A stretch of 64,000 nt of DNA, taken from positions 1 to 64,000 of the forward strand of contig JACKLP010000013.1 in the NCBI GenBank assembly GCA_024235875.1, given 5' to 3'. This document shows positions 7,578-16,747 of the stretch, piece by piece. The notes beneath the pieces are model-generated. The model was not told where the DNA came from, searched no databases, and saw only the letters and a program-made list of their open reading frames with translations. Each line of letters begins with the position of its first letter. Position 1 is the first letter of the stretch. Made by a program: the position numbers and the translations under genes. Origin of the DNA: Burkholderiaceae bacterium. GTDB taxonomy: Bacteria; Pseudomonadota; Gammaproteobacteria; Burkholderiales; Burkholderiaceae_E.

Positions 7578-8900
7578 ATGCCGAAATCGAACCCGATGGT
7601 GCTCATGTCACTGCCGAGAAGACTTCTCACCGCGATCCTGCTCGTCGGCGGCCTGACCGCGCTGACCGCATGCGGCCCCGGTGCGACGCAAACAGGCAAC
7701 GGCGCACAGGCCAAGAGCAGCGTCGAGTATCTGATCGACTACATGCGCGACTGGTACCTGTGGTACGCGAAGCTGCCCCAGGACATCGACCCGGCGTCCT
7801 ACCCCTCGCCGGCCGATGCGCTCGCCGCACTGCGGGTCCCGGAGGACCGGTTCAGCTACATCGACGACGCGACCACCTACGACGCCTTCTTCGAGTCAGG
7901 CCGCACGGTCGGCTTCGGGATCGTCTACGGCCTGGAGTCCAGCCGTCTCGTGCTGCGCGTGGTCCAGCCCGCGTCGCCGGCAGGCCGGGCCGGGCTGCGC
8001 CGAGCAGATCGGGTCGTTTCAATAGATGGCACTTCGGTAGCCACCTTGCTGGCCCAGAACGGCCTGGATACCGCATTCGGTGCGTCTGAGCCGGGCGTAA
8101 CGGTCCGCTTCGGCATCGAGCGCAACGGGGTTGCCTCCGAGATCGCGGTGACCAAGGACTGGTATGACCTCAGCTATGTGCTGGACTACCGGACGATCGA
8201 TGTCGGTGGCCGTACCGTCGGCTACGTCAGCCTGTTCGCCTTCGCCGATCCGGCACCCCAGGCCTGGCGGAGCGCGATCGGCGCACTCGCGGCCGCGGGC
8301 GCCAGCGACCTCGTGGTGGATCTGCGCGACAACGGCGGCGGGCGGCTCCAGGCGGCCGCCGAGATCGGATCGGCGCTTGGCAACGGCCCACTCGCCGGTC
8401 TCACGATGGCGACACTGGAGTTCAACGATCGCCACCCGGAAGCCAACCGCAGCATCGCCTTCGTCGACGACGGTTTCGCCGGTCGATTCGACCGCATCAT
8501 CTGGTTGACCTCTTCGAGCACTTGCTCGGCGTCCGAGGCGCTGATGGTCGGACTGCAGTCGTTTCGAACAGCGACCCGAATCGGGACGATGACTTGCGGC
8601 AAACCGGTCGGCTTCACGCCACCGACTTACGCCGGACTCGTCTACAGCATCGTGTCGTTCCGCTCGGTGAACGCCGACGGCTTCGGGCAATACGACGCCG
8701 GGCTCGCGCCCGACTGCGCGGTGTCCGACCCTGTGAATCACGCGTTGGGCGATCCGGCAGAGCCGCTGCTGGCCGCCGCGATCGGCTACCTGGGCGGTGC
8801 CGGATGCCCTGCATCGGCAGCGAATTCGTCGGTCAAATCGCTGGCTGGCGAAGCCTGGCGTCACCGCCACGGAATGGCGCGAATCACCGGATTGATCTGA
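7578..8900 (+). CDS. S41-family (C-terminal-processing type) serine protease, predicted lipoprotein with PDZ domain
   Basis: 440 residues. The leader ends in a lipobox (LTALTAC), so the protein is likely anchored to a periplasmic membrane face. A PDZ domain covers about residues 105-185 (TVGFGIVYG, GRAGLRRADRVVSIDG). The S41 peptidase core follows (VGYVSLFAFADP, DLVVDLRDNGGG). The catalytic serine fits S317 in TCSASEA and the lysine K342 in TCGKPVG, matching the Ser/Lys dyad of tail-specific proteases. Enzymes of this kind trim or degrade exported proteins. The start could also be the ATG at 7605; neither has a strong ribosome binding site. The stop is one base from the convergent dnaQ stop. 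Confidence 0.85.
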   Translation: MPKSNPMVLMSLPRRLLTAILLVGGLTALTACGPGATQTGNGAQAKSSVEYLIDYMRDWYLWYAKLPQDIDPASYPSPADALAALRVPEDRFSYIDDATTYDAFFESGRTVGFGIVYGLESSRLVLRVVQPASPAGRAGLRRADRVVSIDGTSVATLLAQNGLDTAFGASEPGVTVRFGIERNGVASEIAVTKDWYDLSYVLDYRTIDVGGRTVGYVSLFAFADPAPQAWRSAIGALAAAGASDLVVDLRDNGGGRLQAAAEIGSALGNGPLAGLTMATLEFNDRHPEANRSIAFVDDGFAGRFDRIIWLTSSSTCSASEALMVGLQSFRTATRIGTMTCGKPVGFTPPTYAGLVYSIVSFRSVNADGFGQYDAGLAPDCAVSDPVNHALGDPAEPLLAAAIGYLGGAGCPASAANSSVKSLAGEAWRHRHGMARITGLI

Positions 8901-8901
8901 T

Positions 8902-9609
8902 TCAGTCGGCGCCCCAGAGCGACGGCCGGCCGGCTTCTGCCGCAATGTTCTCGACGAGCTCGAGATGGGCAGCCAGCTCGTCGGCATCCGGATGCACGAC
9001 GACGAGCCCTTCGGGGGGCCATCCGTCCTCGTCGAATGCCACGACACGCGTCTGCCCTCGCTCGCCGTCCAGGATCGACAGGCTGTCCTGCCCCCGGGTC
9101 ATGGCCAGGTAGACGTCGGCCAGGAGTTCAGCGTCGAGCAGAGCACCGTGCAGCTTGCGATGCGCGTTGGAAATACCGTAGCGATCGCACAGCGCATCGA
9201 GCGAGTTGCGCTTGCCTGGATGAAGTTCCCGCGCCAGGGTCAGCGTATCGAGGATTTCGTCACACAGGGACTCGAAGCGCCCGCGACCCAGTCTGCGCAG
9301 CTCCGCATTGAGGAAACCGACATCGAAGGGCGCGTTGTGGATCAGCACCTGCGCCCCGTCGACAAAGCCCAGGAATCGATCGGCCACATCGGCGAACAGG
9401 GGTTCGCTCTCCAGACGCTCACGAGTCAGGCCATGGACCGCCAGCGCCCCTTGGTCGATGTCGCGCTCGGGATTGATGTATACGTGCAGCGACCGGCCGG
9501 TAATGCGGCGATTGAGCACCTCGACACAGCCGATCTCGATGATGCGGTGGCCGTCTTCGGCCGACAGCCCCGTGGTTTCGGTATCGAGAACGACTTGGCG
9601 CAGATTCAT
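8902..9609 (-). CDS. dnaQ: DNA polymerase III epsilon subunit (3'-5' proofreading exonuclease)
   Basis: 235 residues, normal for epsilon. All DEDDh exonuclease motifs are present: DTETTG at residues 9-14, HNAPFDVGFLN in motif II, and the third motif HGALLDAELLADVY with its catalytic His and Asp. The C-terminal tail, which binds the alpha polymerase subunit, is present but variable as expected. In Burkholderiales dnaQ usually follows rnhA on the same strand. Here they are still co-oriented but an opposite-strand aminotransferase gene lies between them. Confidence 0.97.
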   Translation of the reverse strand: MNLRQVVLDTETTGLSAEDGHRIIEIGCVEVLNRRITGRSLHVYINPERDIDQGALAVHGLTRERLESEPLFADVADRFLGFVDGAQVLIHNAPFDVGFLNAELRRLGRGRFESLCDEILDTLTLARELHPGKRNSLDALCDRYGISNAHRKLHGALLDAELLADVYLAMTRGQDSLSILDGERGQTRVVAFDEDGWPPEGLVVVHPDADELAAHLELVENIAAEAGRPSLWGAD

Positions 9610-9730
9610 CCCGGCATTCTAGCGCCGCGAGATAGCGGCGATAATCGGCTCGCCATCAAACCACACCGCCATCGACTGGAGCACTCGCTTGGAGCCGAGC
9701 CACGATCTGCGACATCCGGATGCCACGGCC

Positions 9731-10915
9731 ATGCCCCGGTTTCCGGCCACGGCACGACCTGCCGTACGGGCCCTCGGCGCCTCGCGGATCCGGGAGGTGG
9801 CCAACGCTGCTATGGGTCGCAGTGATGTTCTGCCCTTCTGGTTCGGCGAACCGGACGCGGTAACCGCGAGCTTCATTCGCGATGCGGCACACCGTGCGCT
9901 CGAGGCCGGCGACACCTTCTATCACCACAATCTCGGGTCCGAGCCATTGCGCCAGGCGCTGTCAGCCTACCTGTCGGCCAGGCACCAGCCGGTGAGCGCC
10001 GATCGCGTGGCCATCACCAGCTCGGGAGTCAATGCCATCATGCTGGCGGCCCAGACCGTGGTCTCGCCCGGCGACCGGGTCGTCGCCGTCGTGCCACTTT
10101 GGCCGAACGTGACGGAGATTCCGGCGATTCTCGGCGCCCGAGTGCATCGCGTCGGACTGCGCTTTGCCGCACCCGATGCCACGGGGGCCCGCTGGCATCT
10201 CGACATCGAGGAATTGCTCGAGGCGCTGACGCCGGACACCACGATGCTGATCCTGAATTCCCCGAGCAACCCGACCGGGTGGGTCATGGGGTCCGACCCG
10301 ATGGCGCGCGTTCTGGCTCACTGCCGTGAACGAGGAATCTGGATCCTGTCGGATGAAGCCTACGAGCGCCTGGTATTCGACGGCAGCCGACAGGCGCCGT
10401 CTTTTCTGGATGTGGCCGCCGACGATGACCGCTTGATCGTCGCGAACACGTTCTCGAAGGCATGGCAGATGACCGGCTGGCGACTCGGCTGGCTCGTACT
10501 TCCCGCGTCGCTTGCCGCCGACGTGGCCAAGCTGATCGAGTACAACACCTCCTGCGCACCCGGATTCGTCCAGGCTGGCGCTCTGGTCGCCGTTCGCGAT
10601 GGCGAACCGCTGGTCCATTCGTTCGTCGATGAATTGCAAACCCGGCGGGACACCCTCGTCCAGGCGCTGCGCGAGATTCCAGGCGTGAGCTGCGACGTAC
10701 CAGCGGGCGCCATGTATCTGTTCTTCTCGCTCGAAGGAGAGCGCGACAGCCTGGCGCTGGCAAAGCACCTGGTCCGCGACGCAGGCATCGGTCTTGCCCC
10801 CGGCTCGGCGTTCGGCCCCGAGGGCGAGGGCTTCCTACGCTGGTGCTTCGCGAGACCGGTCGAGCAGCTTCGGTCGGCGGCCGAACGACTCGCAGGCACG
10901 CTCGCCGGTCGATGA
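9731..10915 (+). CDS. PLP-dependent class I/II aminotransferase
   Basis: About 394 residues from the ATG at 9731 (MPRFPAT); an in-frame ATG at 9689 would add 14 residues. Fold type I aminotransferase features are clear: FGEPDAVT, TSSGVNAIMLAAQ, NSPSNPTGWV, ILSDEAYERLV, and the PLP lysine in NTFSKAWQMTGWRLGW. The C-terminal LRWCFARP contains the substrate-carboxylate arginine. Substrate cannot be fixed; the family includes aspartate- and alanine-type enzymes. It is a lone plus-strand gene placed between dnaQ and rnhA. Confidence 0.88.
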   Translation: MPRFPATARPAVRALGASRIREVANAAMGRSDVLPFWFGEPDAVTASFIRDAAHRALEAGDTFYHHNLGSEPLRQALSAYLSARHQPVSADRVAITSSGVNAIMLAAQTVVSPGDRVVAVVPLWPNVTEIPAILGARVHRVGLRFAAPDATGARWHLDIEELLEALTPDTTMLILNSPSNPTGWVMGSDPMARVLAHCRERGIWILSDEAYERLVFDGSRQAPSFLDVAADDDRLIVANTFSKAWQMTGWRLGWLVLPASLAADVAKLIEYNTSCAPGFVQAGALVAVRDGEPLVHSFVDELQTRRDTLVQALREIPGVSCDVPAGAMYLFFSLEGERDSLALAKHLVRDAGIGLAPGSAFGPEGEGFLRWCFARPVEQLRSAAERLAGTLAGR

Positions 10916-10994
10916 CATGACGGGCGTGTAGAGGCGAGCGCCGAATCGAGTGGCATCGCCAGCGCCTGAAACCCGGGTCACGGAGTGCCCGGCG

Positions 10995-11432
10995 CTATTG
11001 GCGCAGTTGCGCCACGCCCAGATTGGCCAGTGCGTCGGCCCGTTCATTGCCGGGATGACCGGCATGGCCTCTCACCCAATGCCAGCGTATCCGATGATCC
11101 GACAGGAGCGCATCCAGGCTCTGCCATAGATCGACGTTCTTGACCGGCTTCCCGGCCGCGGTACGCCATCCCTTGGCCTTCCAGCCGCGCAACCATTCGG
11201 TCACGCCCTTCTGTACATACTGTGAATCGGTATGGATATCGAGGTCCGCCGCCCGATTCATCGCCTCGAGCGCGCGAATCACCGCCGTCAGTTCCATGCG
11301 ATTGTTCGTGGTCTGCGGCTCACCGCCATGCAATTCGCGTCGATGCTCGCCCGACACCATGAGCACACCCCAACCCCCGGGGCCCGGATTGCCCTTGCAG
11401 GCACCATCGGTATAGATCTGGACCCGGGTCAT
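10995..11432 (-). CDS. rnhA: Ribonuclease HI
   Basis: 145 residues, nearly the same length as the E. coli enzyme. Catalytic acidic residues align as D9 (YTDGAC), E47 (NNRMEL), D69 (HTDSQY) and D133 (ERADALA), with the flexible His in VRGHAGHPGNE. The basic handle (WLRGWKAKGWRT) is present. It removes RNA from RNA-DNA hybrids in the cytoplasm. It is flanked by plus-strand genes on both sides, so it is probably expressed alone. Confidence 0.98.
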   Translation of the reverse strand: MTRVQIYTDGACKGNPGPGGWGVLMVSGEHRRELHGGEPQTTNNRMELTAVIRALEAMNRAADLDIHTDSQYVQKGVTEWLRGWKAKGWRTAAGKPVKNVDLWQSLDALLSDHRIRWHWVRGHAGHPGNERADALANLGVAQLRQ

Positions 11433-11537
11433 CGCAAAGCCCCCGACGGGCTCGGTCGCCTCATATCAACTTCCCTCCTGTCGGAGCACTTGCCCTTTCT
11501 CACCACGAATTCTAACCTTGCCACCGGGGGGTTCCGA

Positions 11538-12770
11538 ATGGTCATCGACACTGTCATTCAGAAGCAGCTCAACCGGTTCATCGATCAGTTGCGCGACGAT
11601 GGCGAGATACCAACCGTGCTCGCGCTGCCGGGCGGCACCGAGGTCGCTCTCGGTCATTCGCCCACGGTGCTGGTGCGACTGAACACATGGAATGCCGCGC
11701 GTCACCTCATCAACCCGACGATGGAGACCCTAGGCGCTGCCTACGTCGAAGGCGAGATCGACATCGAGGGGCCGATCCGCGACGTGATCCGAGTCGCGAC
11801 CTCGTTCGCGCGCGCCGGCGATCGCAATCAGGGACTGGGCAAGCTGCCCGAATGGATCGCGAAGCACTCGCGACGCAGCGACAAACAGGCGATCGAATAT
11901 CACTACGATGTGTCGAACGAGTTCTATTCGCTCTGGCTCGACCCGTCGATGGTCTACTCCTGCGCCTACTTCCGAGACGGTGACGAAGATCTCGCGACAG
12001 CCCAGATGCGCAAGCTCGAGCACATCTGCCGCAAGCTGGTCATCGAGCCCGAGATGCGAATGCTCGACATCGGTTGCGGATGGGGTGCGCTGGCGATCCA
12101 CGCGGCGCGCCACCATGGCGCTCGCGTACTCGGCATTACGCTGTCGGACAACCAGTACCTGCTGGCGACCGAACGCGTGCGCGAAGCCGGCCTCGAGGAC
12201 CGGATCGAGATCAGGATTCAGGATTACCGCGACGTGGAGCCTGGCGCCGGATTCGACCGGATCAGTTCGGTTGGCATGTTCGAACACGTCGGCCTGAAGA
12301 ACCTGCCCGAGTATTTCCGGGTCGTGCACGATCTGCTCAAGCCGGGGGGCGTGACACTGAACCACGGCATCACTTCGGTCGATGTCGACAACCGAAGCGT
12401 CGGGCTCGGCGCCGGAGACTTCATCAATCGATACGTGTTCCCGGACGGCGAACTGCCACATGTTTCGCTGGCCATCCGCGAGCTGTCCGCGGCGGGGCTG
12501 GAACTCACCGACGCCGAGTCCCTGCGCAGGCACTACGCGCGAACCCTGTGGGCTTGGTCGGAAGCGTTCGAGGGCAACATCGAAGAGCTCTCCCGCATTG
12601 CCGGTGAACGCAAGACCAGGATATGGCGAGTCTACCTGGCCGGCTGCGCGCAGGCCTTCGCGTACAACTGGCTCAACATCTATCAGTTGCAGGCGGTACG
12701 CCCGAAGCTCGAGGGCTCGACGATGACATCTCCGTTGCCGATGAGCCGCGGGTACATGTACGCGCGCTGA
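11538..12770 (+). CDS. cfa: Cyclopropane-fatty-acyl-phospholipid synthase
   Basis: 410 residues. I chose the ATG at 11538 because it starts MVIDTVIQKQ, directly preceded by a G-rich GGGGGGTTCC; upstream in-frame sequence overlaps rnhA and looks non-coding. An N-terminal lipid-binding domain is followed by the SAM-methyltransferase core. Diagnostic segments are YHYDVSNEFYSLWLDPSMVY, MLDIGCGWGALAIHAA (SAM site), and FDRISSVGMFEHVG. The enzyme adds a methylene bridge across membrane phospholipid double bonds, commonly in stationary phase. Its last 98 bases are antisense to the 3' end of the neighbouring methyltransferase gene. Confidence 0.95.
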   Translation: MVIDTVIQKQLNRFIDQLRDDGEIPTVLALPGGTEVALGHSPTVLVRLNTWNAARHLINPTMETLGAAYVEGEIDIEGPIRDVIRVATSFARAGDRNQGLGKLPEWIAKHSRRSDKQAIEYHYDVSNEFYSLWLDPSMVYSCAYFRDGDEDLATAQMRKLEHICRKLVIEPEMRMLDIGCGWGALAIHAARHHGARVLGITLSDNQYLLATERVREAGLEDRIEIRIQDYRDVEPGAGFDRISSVGMFEHVGLKNLPEYFRVVHDLLKPGGVTLNHGITSVDVDNRSVGLGAGDFINRYVFPDGELPHVSLAIRELSAAGLELTDAESLRRHYARTLWAWSEAFEGNIEELSRIAGERKTRIWRVYLAGCAQAFAYNWLNIYQLQAVRPKLEGSTMTSPLPMSRGYMYAR

Positions 12771-13689
12771 CGCCAAGACGAGGCTCGGCGGAGAACTCGG
12801 CGGTGTCGAACTGCGCGCTCGAGACCGCGACCTGCGCACGGGTACGGCGGCGACTCTTCCAGGCAGGTCCGATCAGGCGCATCGCCCGCACCCGCTTGAC
12901 CGCAGTGACACAGTAGACTGCGCCGCAGATCGGCCACCAGCGATCACCTGCCGCCTCGAAGAACTCGCTGCGAGCGAGCCACTTGCCACTGCGAAACGGT
13001 GGTCGGTAGCAACCGTAGCGGCCGCGCTCGATATCCAGGTCGAGCAGCTTGCACCAGTCACGAAGGCGCGGCAGCGCAATGAAGTTGGGCGCGCCTGGCA
13101 CGAGCCGCGGCCATGCTCCGATCGGGATCCGATCATGGACTCCCCACAAACTGACCGGATTGAAGCCCGTGATCACGACTCGCCCCTCCGGGCGGAGAAT
13201 CCGCTCGACCTCGCGAAGAAGCTGGTGCGGGTCCTCGGCGAAGTCCAGCGCGTGCGGGAGGACGACGAGGTCGACCGATTGTTGAAGAATCGGCAACTCG
13301 TCGAAGCGCTCGACGATGATGCGTCCCGGCCCCCGACGCAATGCATCCGTGTATGCCTGAACCGCGACCTGCGGTGGAGTTTCCGCTTCGGTCATGCACC
13401 GACCGGCGTCACCCGGGTCGCGCTCGGTTCCGGTACCGGGTGATCCAAGCTGCACTTGCGCACCGGCTGCGTCGACGACCAGCGCTCGGCTCGGCATCCG
13501 ATTGTTGGCGAGCGCCGCCAGCGAGGGCGTACCCAGTTGTAGCGCCACATAGCCGAACAGGTCGGCGACACAAGCGTCCAGCTGGGACTTCTCCCATTCG
13601 AGTACATAGCGGCCGGCGTCGCTGCCGAGCCACTGGGCCCAGGCCTCGGCGCCTATAATTCCGTCTATCTTGTCCCTATCGAACTTCAT
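12673..13689 (-). CDS. Class I SAM-dependent methyltransferase of the gloB-rnhA-dnaQ neighbourhood
   Basis: 338 residues from the ATG at 13689 (MKFDRDK). The middle carries methyltransferase features: DLVVLPHALDFAEDPHQLLR, the post-motif strand ILRPEGRVVITGFNPVSLWG, and a C-terminal region WWPICGAVYCVTAVKRVRAM. The N-terminal glycine motif is degenerate, as I expect for the homologue usually beside gloB in Burkholderiales. Substrate is unknown. The last 30 or so residues are Ser/Arg-rich, of low complexity, and overlap the cfa 3' end on the other strand; this tail may be an unselected read-through extension. The start is only 9 bases from the divergent gloB start. Confidence 0.8.
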   Translation of the reverse strand: MKFDRDKIDGIIGAEAWAQWLGSDAGRYVLEWEKSQLDACVADLFGYVALQLGTPSLAALANNRMPSRALVVDAAGAQVQLGSPGTGTERDPGDAGRCMTEAETPPQVAVQAYTDALRRGPGRIIVERFDELPILQQSVDLVVLPHALDFAEDPHQLLREVERILRPEGRVVITGFNPVSLWGVHDRIPIGAWPRLVPGAPNFIALPRLRDWCKLLDLDIERGRYGCYRPPFRSGKWLARSEFFEAAGDRWWPICGAVYCVTAVKRVRAMRLIGPAWKSRRRTRAQVAVSSAQFDTAEFSAEPRLGVSARTCTRGSSATEMSSSSPRASGVPPATDRC

Positions 13690-13698
13690 CCCACTCCG

Positions 13699-14535
13699 AT
13701 GAGCGAAACAGAACAATGGCAGTTCGCGCCGCCCCCGCACCCACTGGTGATCGGCGTTCCGGCATTCTCAGACAATTACCTCTGGATCCTGCATGCCGCC
13801 GATGGCGACGCTGCGGTGGCGATCGACCCGGGTGACGCCGCCCCGGTGCAAGAAGCACTGGAGCGCAACGGCCTGCGCCTGACGGCCATTCTACTGACCC
13901 ACCACCACATGGACCACGCGGGTGGCGTCGAGGCTCTCGTCGAGCGATGGCATTGCCCGGTCTACGGACCGCGCGACGAAGACATCGCGGGCATCACCCA
14001 TCCCGTCGGCGATGGCGACATCCTGGATCTGGACGAACCGCGCATCGGGTTCCGGGTCATCGGTGTACCGGGTCACACCAGCGGACACATCGCCTACTAC
14101 GCCACCTCGCACGGTGGCGACGCTCGTGGCCTGCTGTTTTGTGGAGACACCCTGTTCGCCGGTGGTTGCGGTCGCATCTTCGAGGGGACGCCCGCACAGA
14201 TGCTCGACTCCCTCGAAAAGCTCGCGGCCCTGCCCGCGAGCACGCTGGTCTTCTGCGCCCACGAGTACACGGTCTCCAATCTTCGCTTCGCGGCGGCGGC
14301 CGAGCCGGATTCGGAAGCCGTCACCCGACGGGTCGCCGAGGCGCTCAGGATGAGGGCGCTCGACTTGCCGACGGTGCCGTCGAACATTGCCATCGAGCGC
14401 TCGACCAACCCTTTCCTGCGCCACGACGCTGCCGGGATCGTGGCGACACTCGAGGCGCGACAGCCCGGCCTGGCCGGCGCGGCACCGGTCGAGCGGCTGG
14501 CCGCATTGCGCGAATGGAAGAACGGCTTCCGGTGA
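13699..14535 (+). CDS. gloB: Hydroxyacylglutathione hydrolase (glyoxalase II)
   Basis: 278 residues of the metallo-beta-lactamase superfamily. The binuclear metal motif is T-H68-H-H70-M-D72-H73. Further ligands lie in VIGVPGHTSGH, LFCGDTLFAGGCGR and FCAHEYTVSNL. The C-terminal glyoxalase II helical domain (PSNIAIERSTNPFLR) confirms the subfamily. It hydrolyses S-lactoylglutathione to lactate and glutathione in the cytoplasm. The N-terminus is about 15 residues longer than most relatives before the VPAFSDNYLW strand. Confidence 0.96.
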   Translation: MSETEQWQFAPPPHPLVIGVPAFSDNYLWILHAADGDAAVAIDPGDAAPVQEALERNGLRLTAILLTHHHMDHAGGVEALVERWHCPVYGPRDEDIAGITHPVGDGDILDLDEPRIGFRVIGVPGHTSGHIAYYATSHGGDARGLLFCGDTLFAGGCGRIFEGTPAQMLDSLEKLAALPASTLVFCAHEYTVSNLRFAAAAEPDSEAVTRRVAEALRMRALDLPTVPSNIAIERSTNPFLRHDAAGIVATLEARQPGLAGAAPVERLAALREWKNGFR

Positions 14536-14691
14536 TCCATGTGCAGCAACCGCACGGGTTCGGTCCACCCGGGGTCGCGTACCGACCATTCGACCCGGCG
14601 GGGCCACCGTGCGGCGGTCATGCGCCTTGACCGGTGCCGGGCCGATCCTTAGCATCGATCGCGCGCCCTCTTGAAACTCCCAGGAGCATTC

Positions 14692-16686
14692 GTGTTTGAT
14701 GCGTCTGCCGTCATGACGCACGGCCCCGGTCGCGCTGTCTCGAAACGCGCGCGTGGCCTGCCTGCGACGCCCGTTAATGGTGGCGTTTCGCGGGCGACGC
14801 AGGTCGCCGCCCTTTGCCTGGCCCTGAGTCTGGGGGCCTGCGCGAGCCTGGACGAATCGAACGATGGTCGGGTCGCTCGCATCGAGACGCGCGACATATC
14901 CGTTGGCTATCCGCAACAATCGACGCACGTGCCGTCACGGCCCGGTCCGAGTGCCTCGACCGGCGTCGTGGGCCCCGCTGCGGCGGCCCCGAACGCTACG
15001 CCCGCCAAACGGGCGGGAACAGGCCGAGCGCCAGGCAAGTCGGCTCCGGCCAGCGCGGCCGCGACGCTGGCGAATTCGAGCACCAACGCTCCACTGCCGA
15101 CCACGGAGAAGGCAAAACCGCCGCTGGTCGCACTCAGCGAGCTTCCCCTCGACGCCGCGACCAAGCGCCTGTCACGATCGCTCGCCGCAGATTTCCAGTT
15201 TACCGGTAGCGCGCGGGCCGAAGCGCTGATCACGCCAGGCATCGACTCCGTCGAGCGCCCGGCGCCAGGAAGCCTGTGGAATCGGATCCGAGCCGGTTTC
15301 GCGATGCCCGATCTGCCCAGCACCCGGGTGGCTCGGATGGAACGGATGTACCTGTCGGACCCGGCCGCATTGAAGCGCATGTTCGAGCGCGCCGATCGTT
15401 ACCTGTTCCACATCGTGGAGGAAGTGACCCGTCGCGGCCTGCCGACCGAGCTTGCCTTGCTGCCATTCGTCGAAAGCGCGATGAACCCCGCCGCCGTGTC
15501 ATCGGCCAAGGCGGTCGGTCTGTGGCAGTTCATTCCCTCGACCGGGAGAGCCTTCGACCTCAAGCAGAACTGGTGGGTCGATCATCGACGCGACGTCGTT
15601 CGCTCGACTCGTGCTGCGCTGGACTACCTCGAGAAGATTCATGCGATGCACGGCAACGACTGGTTCCTGGCATTGGCTTCCTACAACTGGGGAGAGCACG
15701 CGGTCAGCCGAGCGGTCCGACGCAATCATGCACGCGGGCGCGGCACCGACTATCTGAGCCTGCCGATGCCCCGCGAGACGCGCAACTACGTCCCGAAGCT
15801 GATTGCCCTGAAGCATCTGGTCGAGCGCGCCGACGAATTGCGTCTGCCGCTACCGCCGCTCCGAGACGAGCCCTACTTCACGAGTCTGGCGATCGCTCGG
15901 CCGATGGACCTCTCTCTGGCCGCTCGCTTCGCCGGCATGGACGTCGATGATTTCGTCGCCCTGAACCCGTCGCACAACCGGCCCGTCATCGCATCGGCCG
16001 GCAATACGCACCTGAAGCTTCCGACGGACCGCCTGGACGCATTTCGGCTGGCACTGCACCAGCATGAAGCCGCGTCCAAACCCCTGGTGACTTGGCATCC
16101 TTACACCTTGAGGTCCGGCGACACGATGCAACGCGTGGCCTCCAAGGCCGGCATCTCGACGCTGGCGCTGATGAAGGCGAACGGCCTTTCGCCCAGGCGC
16201 CAGATCCTGCCGGGCACGCGCATCCTGGCTCCCCTGAAGGGGCCGGAGACATCGACCCAGATCCAGGGATTCGTCGGCCCGCGAGTCGTCGAGGTCGTCC
16301 ACCGCCCCAAGCTCTACCACCGCGTCCGACGGACCGACACCTTGGCCCGGATCGCCCGGCGCTACGGCACATCGACGTCCGCGATCGCCAAGATGAACGG
16401 TCTACGGCGCGGCACGATTCGGCCCGGCATGCGCCTGCTGGTCCGTCAGGCGACCAGCTTCCGATCGGTGACCGACGAGCGAGGCCGTCGTCAGCTCGCG
16501 ACCCTCGAAAAGGCCCGGAAGGCGCCCCCGAAGGCGGCCCCGGTCGCCAAGAGGCCGCGAAAGCGCGCGGCAGCAGGTGGAAACGCACGAGCGAGCGGCA
16601 GCGTGCCGGCCGCCGCCACCGTGCTGGTCGGCGGCCGCGCCAAGCGCATCGACAGCTCGGCCGCTCGAAAACGCCGGCGCATGTAG
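14692..16686 (+). CDS. mltD: Membrane-bound lytic murein transglycosylase D-like lipoprotein with two LysM domains
   Basis: 664 residues from a GTG at 14692, which has AGGAG five bases upstream; an ATG at 14713 is the alternative. A long leader ends in the lipobox LSLGAC with the lipidated cysteine at residue 50. After a Pro/Ala-rich linker comes the SLT family 1 domain (about residues 215-370), with catalytic E261 in PFVESAMNP, GLWQFIPSTGR and ALASYNWGEHAV. Two LysM peptidoglycan-binding modules follow near 468-515 (YTLRSGDTMQRVA) and 541-586 (HRVRRTDTLARIA). A very basic, Ala-rich tail ends the protein. The role is cleavage of glycan strands during envelope remodelling. Confidence 0.92.
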   Translation: MFDASAVMTHGPGRAVSKRARGLPATPVNGGVSRATQVAALCLALSLGACASLDESNDGRVARIETRDISVGYPQQSTHVPSRPGPSASTGVVGPAAAAPNATPAKRAGTGRAPGKSAPASAAATLANSSTNAPLPTTEKAKPPLVALSELPLDAATKRLSRSLAADFQFTGSARAEALITPGIDSVERPAPGSLWNRIRAGFAMPDLPSTRVARMERMYLSDPAALKRMFERADRYLFHIVEEVTRRGLPTELALLPFVESAMNPAAVSSAKAVGLWQFIPSTGRAFDLKQNWWVDHRRDVVRSTRAALDYLEKIHAMHGNDWFLALASYNWGEHAVSRAVRRNHARGRGTDYLSLPMPRETRNYVPKLIALKHLVERADELRLPLPPLRDEPYFTSLAIARPMDLSLAARFAGMDVDDFVALNPSHNRPVIASAGNTHLKLPTDRLDAFRLALHQHEAASKPLVTWHPYTLRSGDTMQRVASKAGISTLALMKANGLSPRRQILPGTRILAPLKGPETSTQIQGFVGPRVVEVVHRPKLYHRVRRTDTLARIARRYGTSTSAIAKMNGLRRGTIRPGMRLLVRQATSFRSVTDERGRRQLATLEKARKAPPKAAPVAKRPRKRAAAGGNARASGSVPAAATVLVGGRAKRIDSSAARKRRRM

Positions 16687-16747
16687 GTCTGCGAGCGCCG
16701 GGCGCAGGCGTCCGGGATCACGGACCTCATCGAAACCGGGGCTCGAC

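Noticed and set aside
6112..7656. Long plus-strand frame across the DUF2863 gene
   Set aside because: The opposite-strand DUF2863 product has family motifs and a good ribosome binding site; this frame has neither.
11730..12839. Minus-strand frame across cfa
   Set aside because: cfa on the plus strand is certain; the antisense translation lacks any protein-like pattern.
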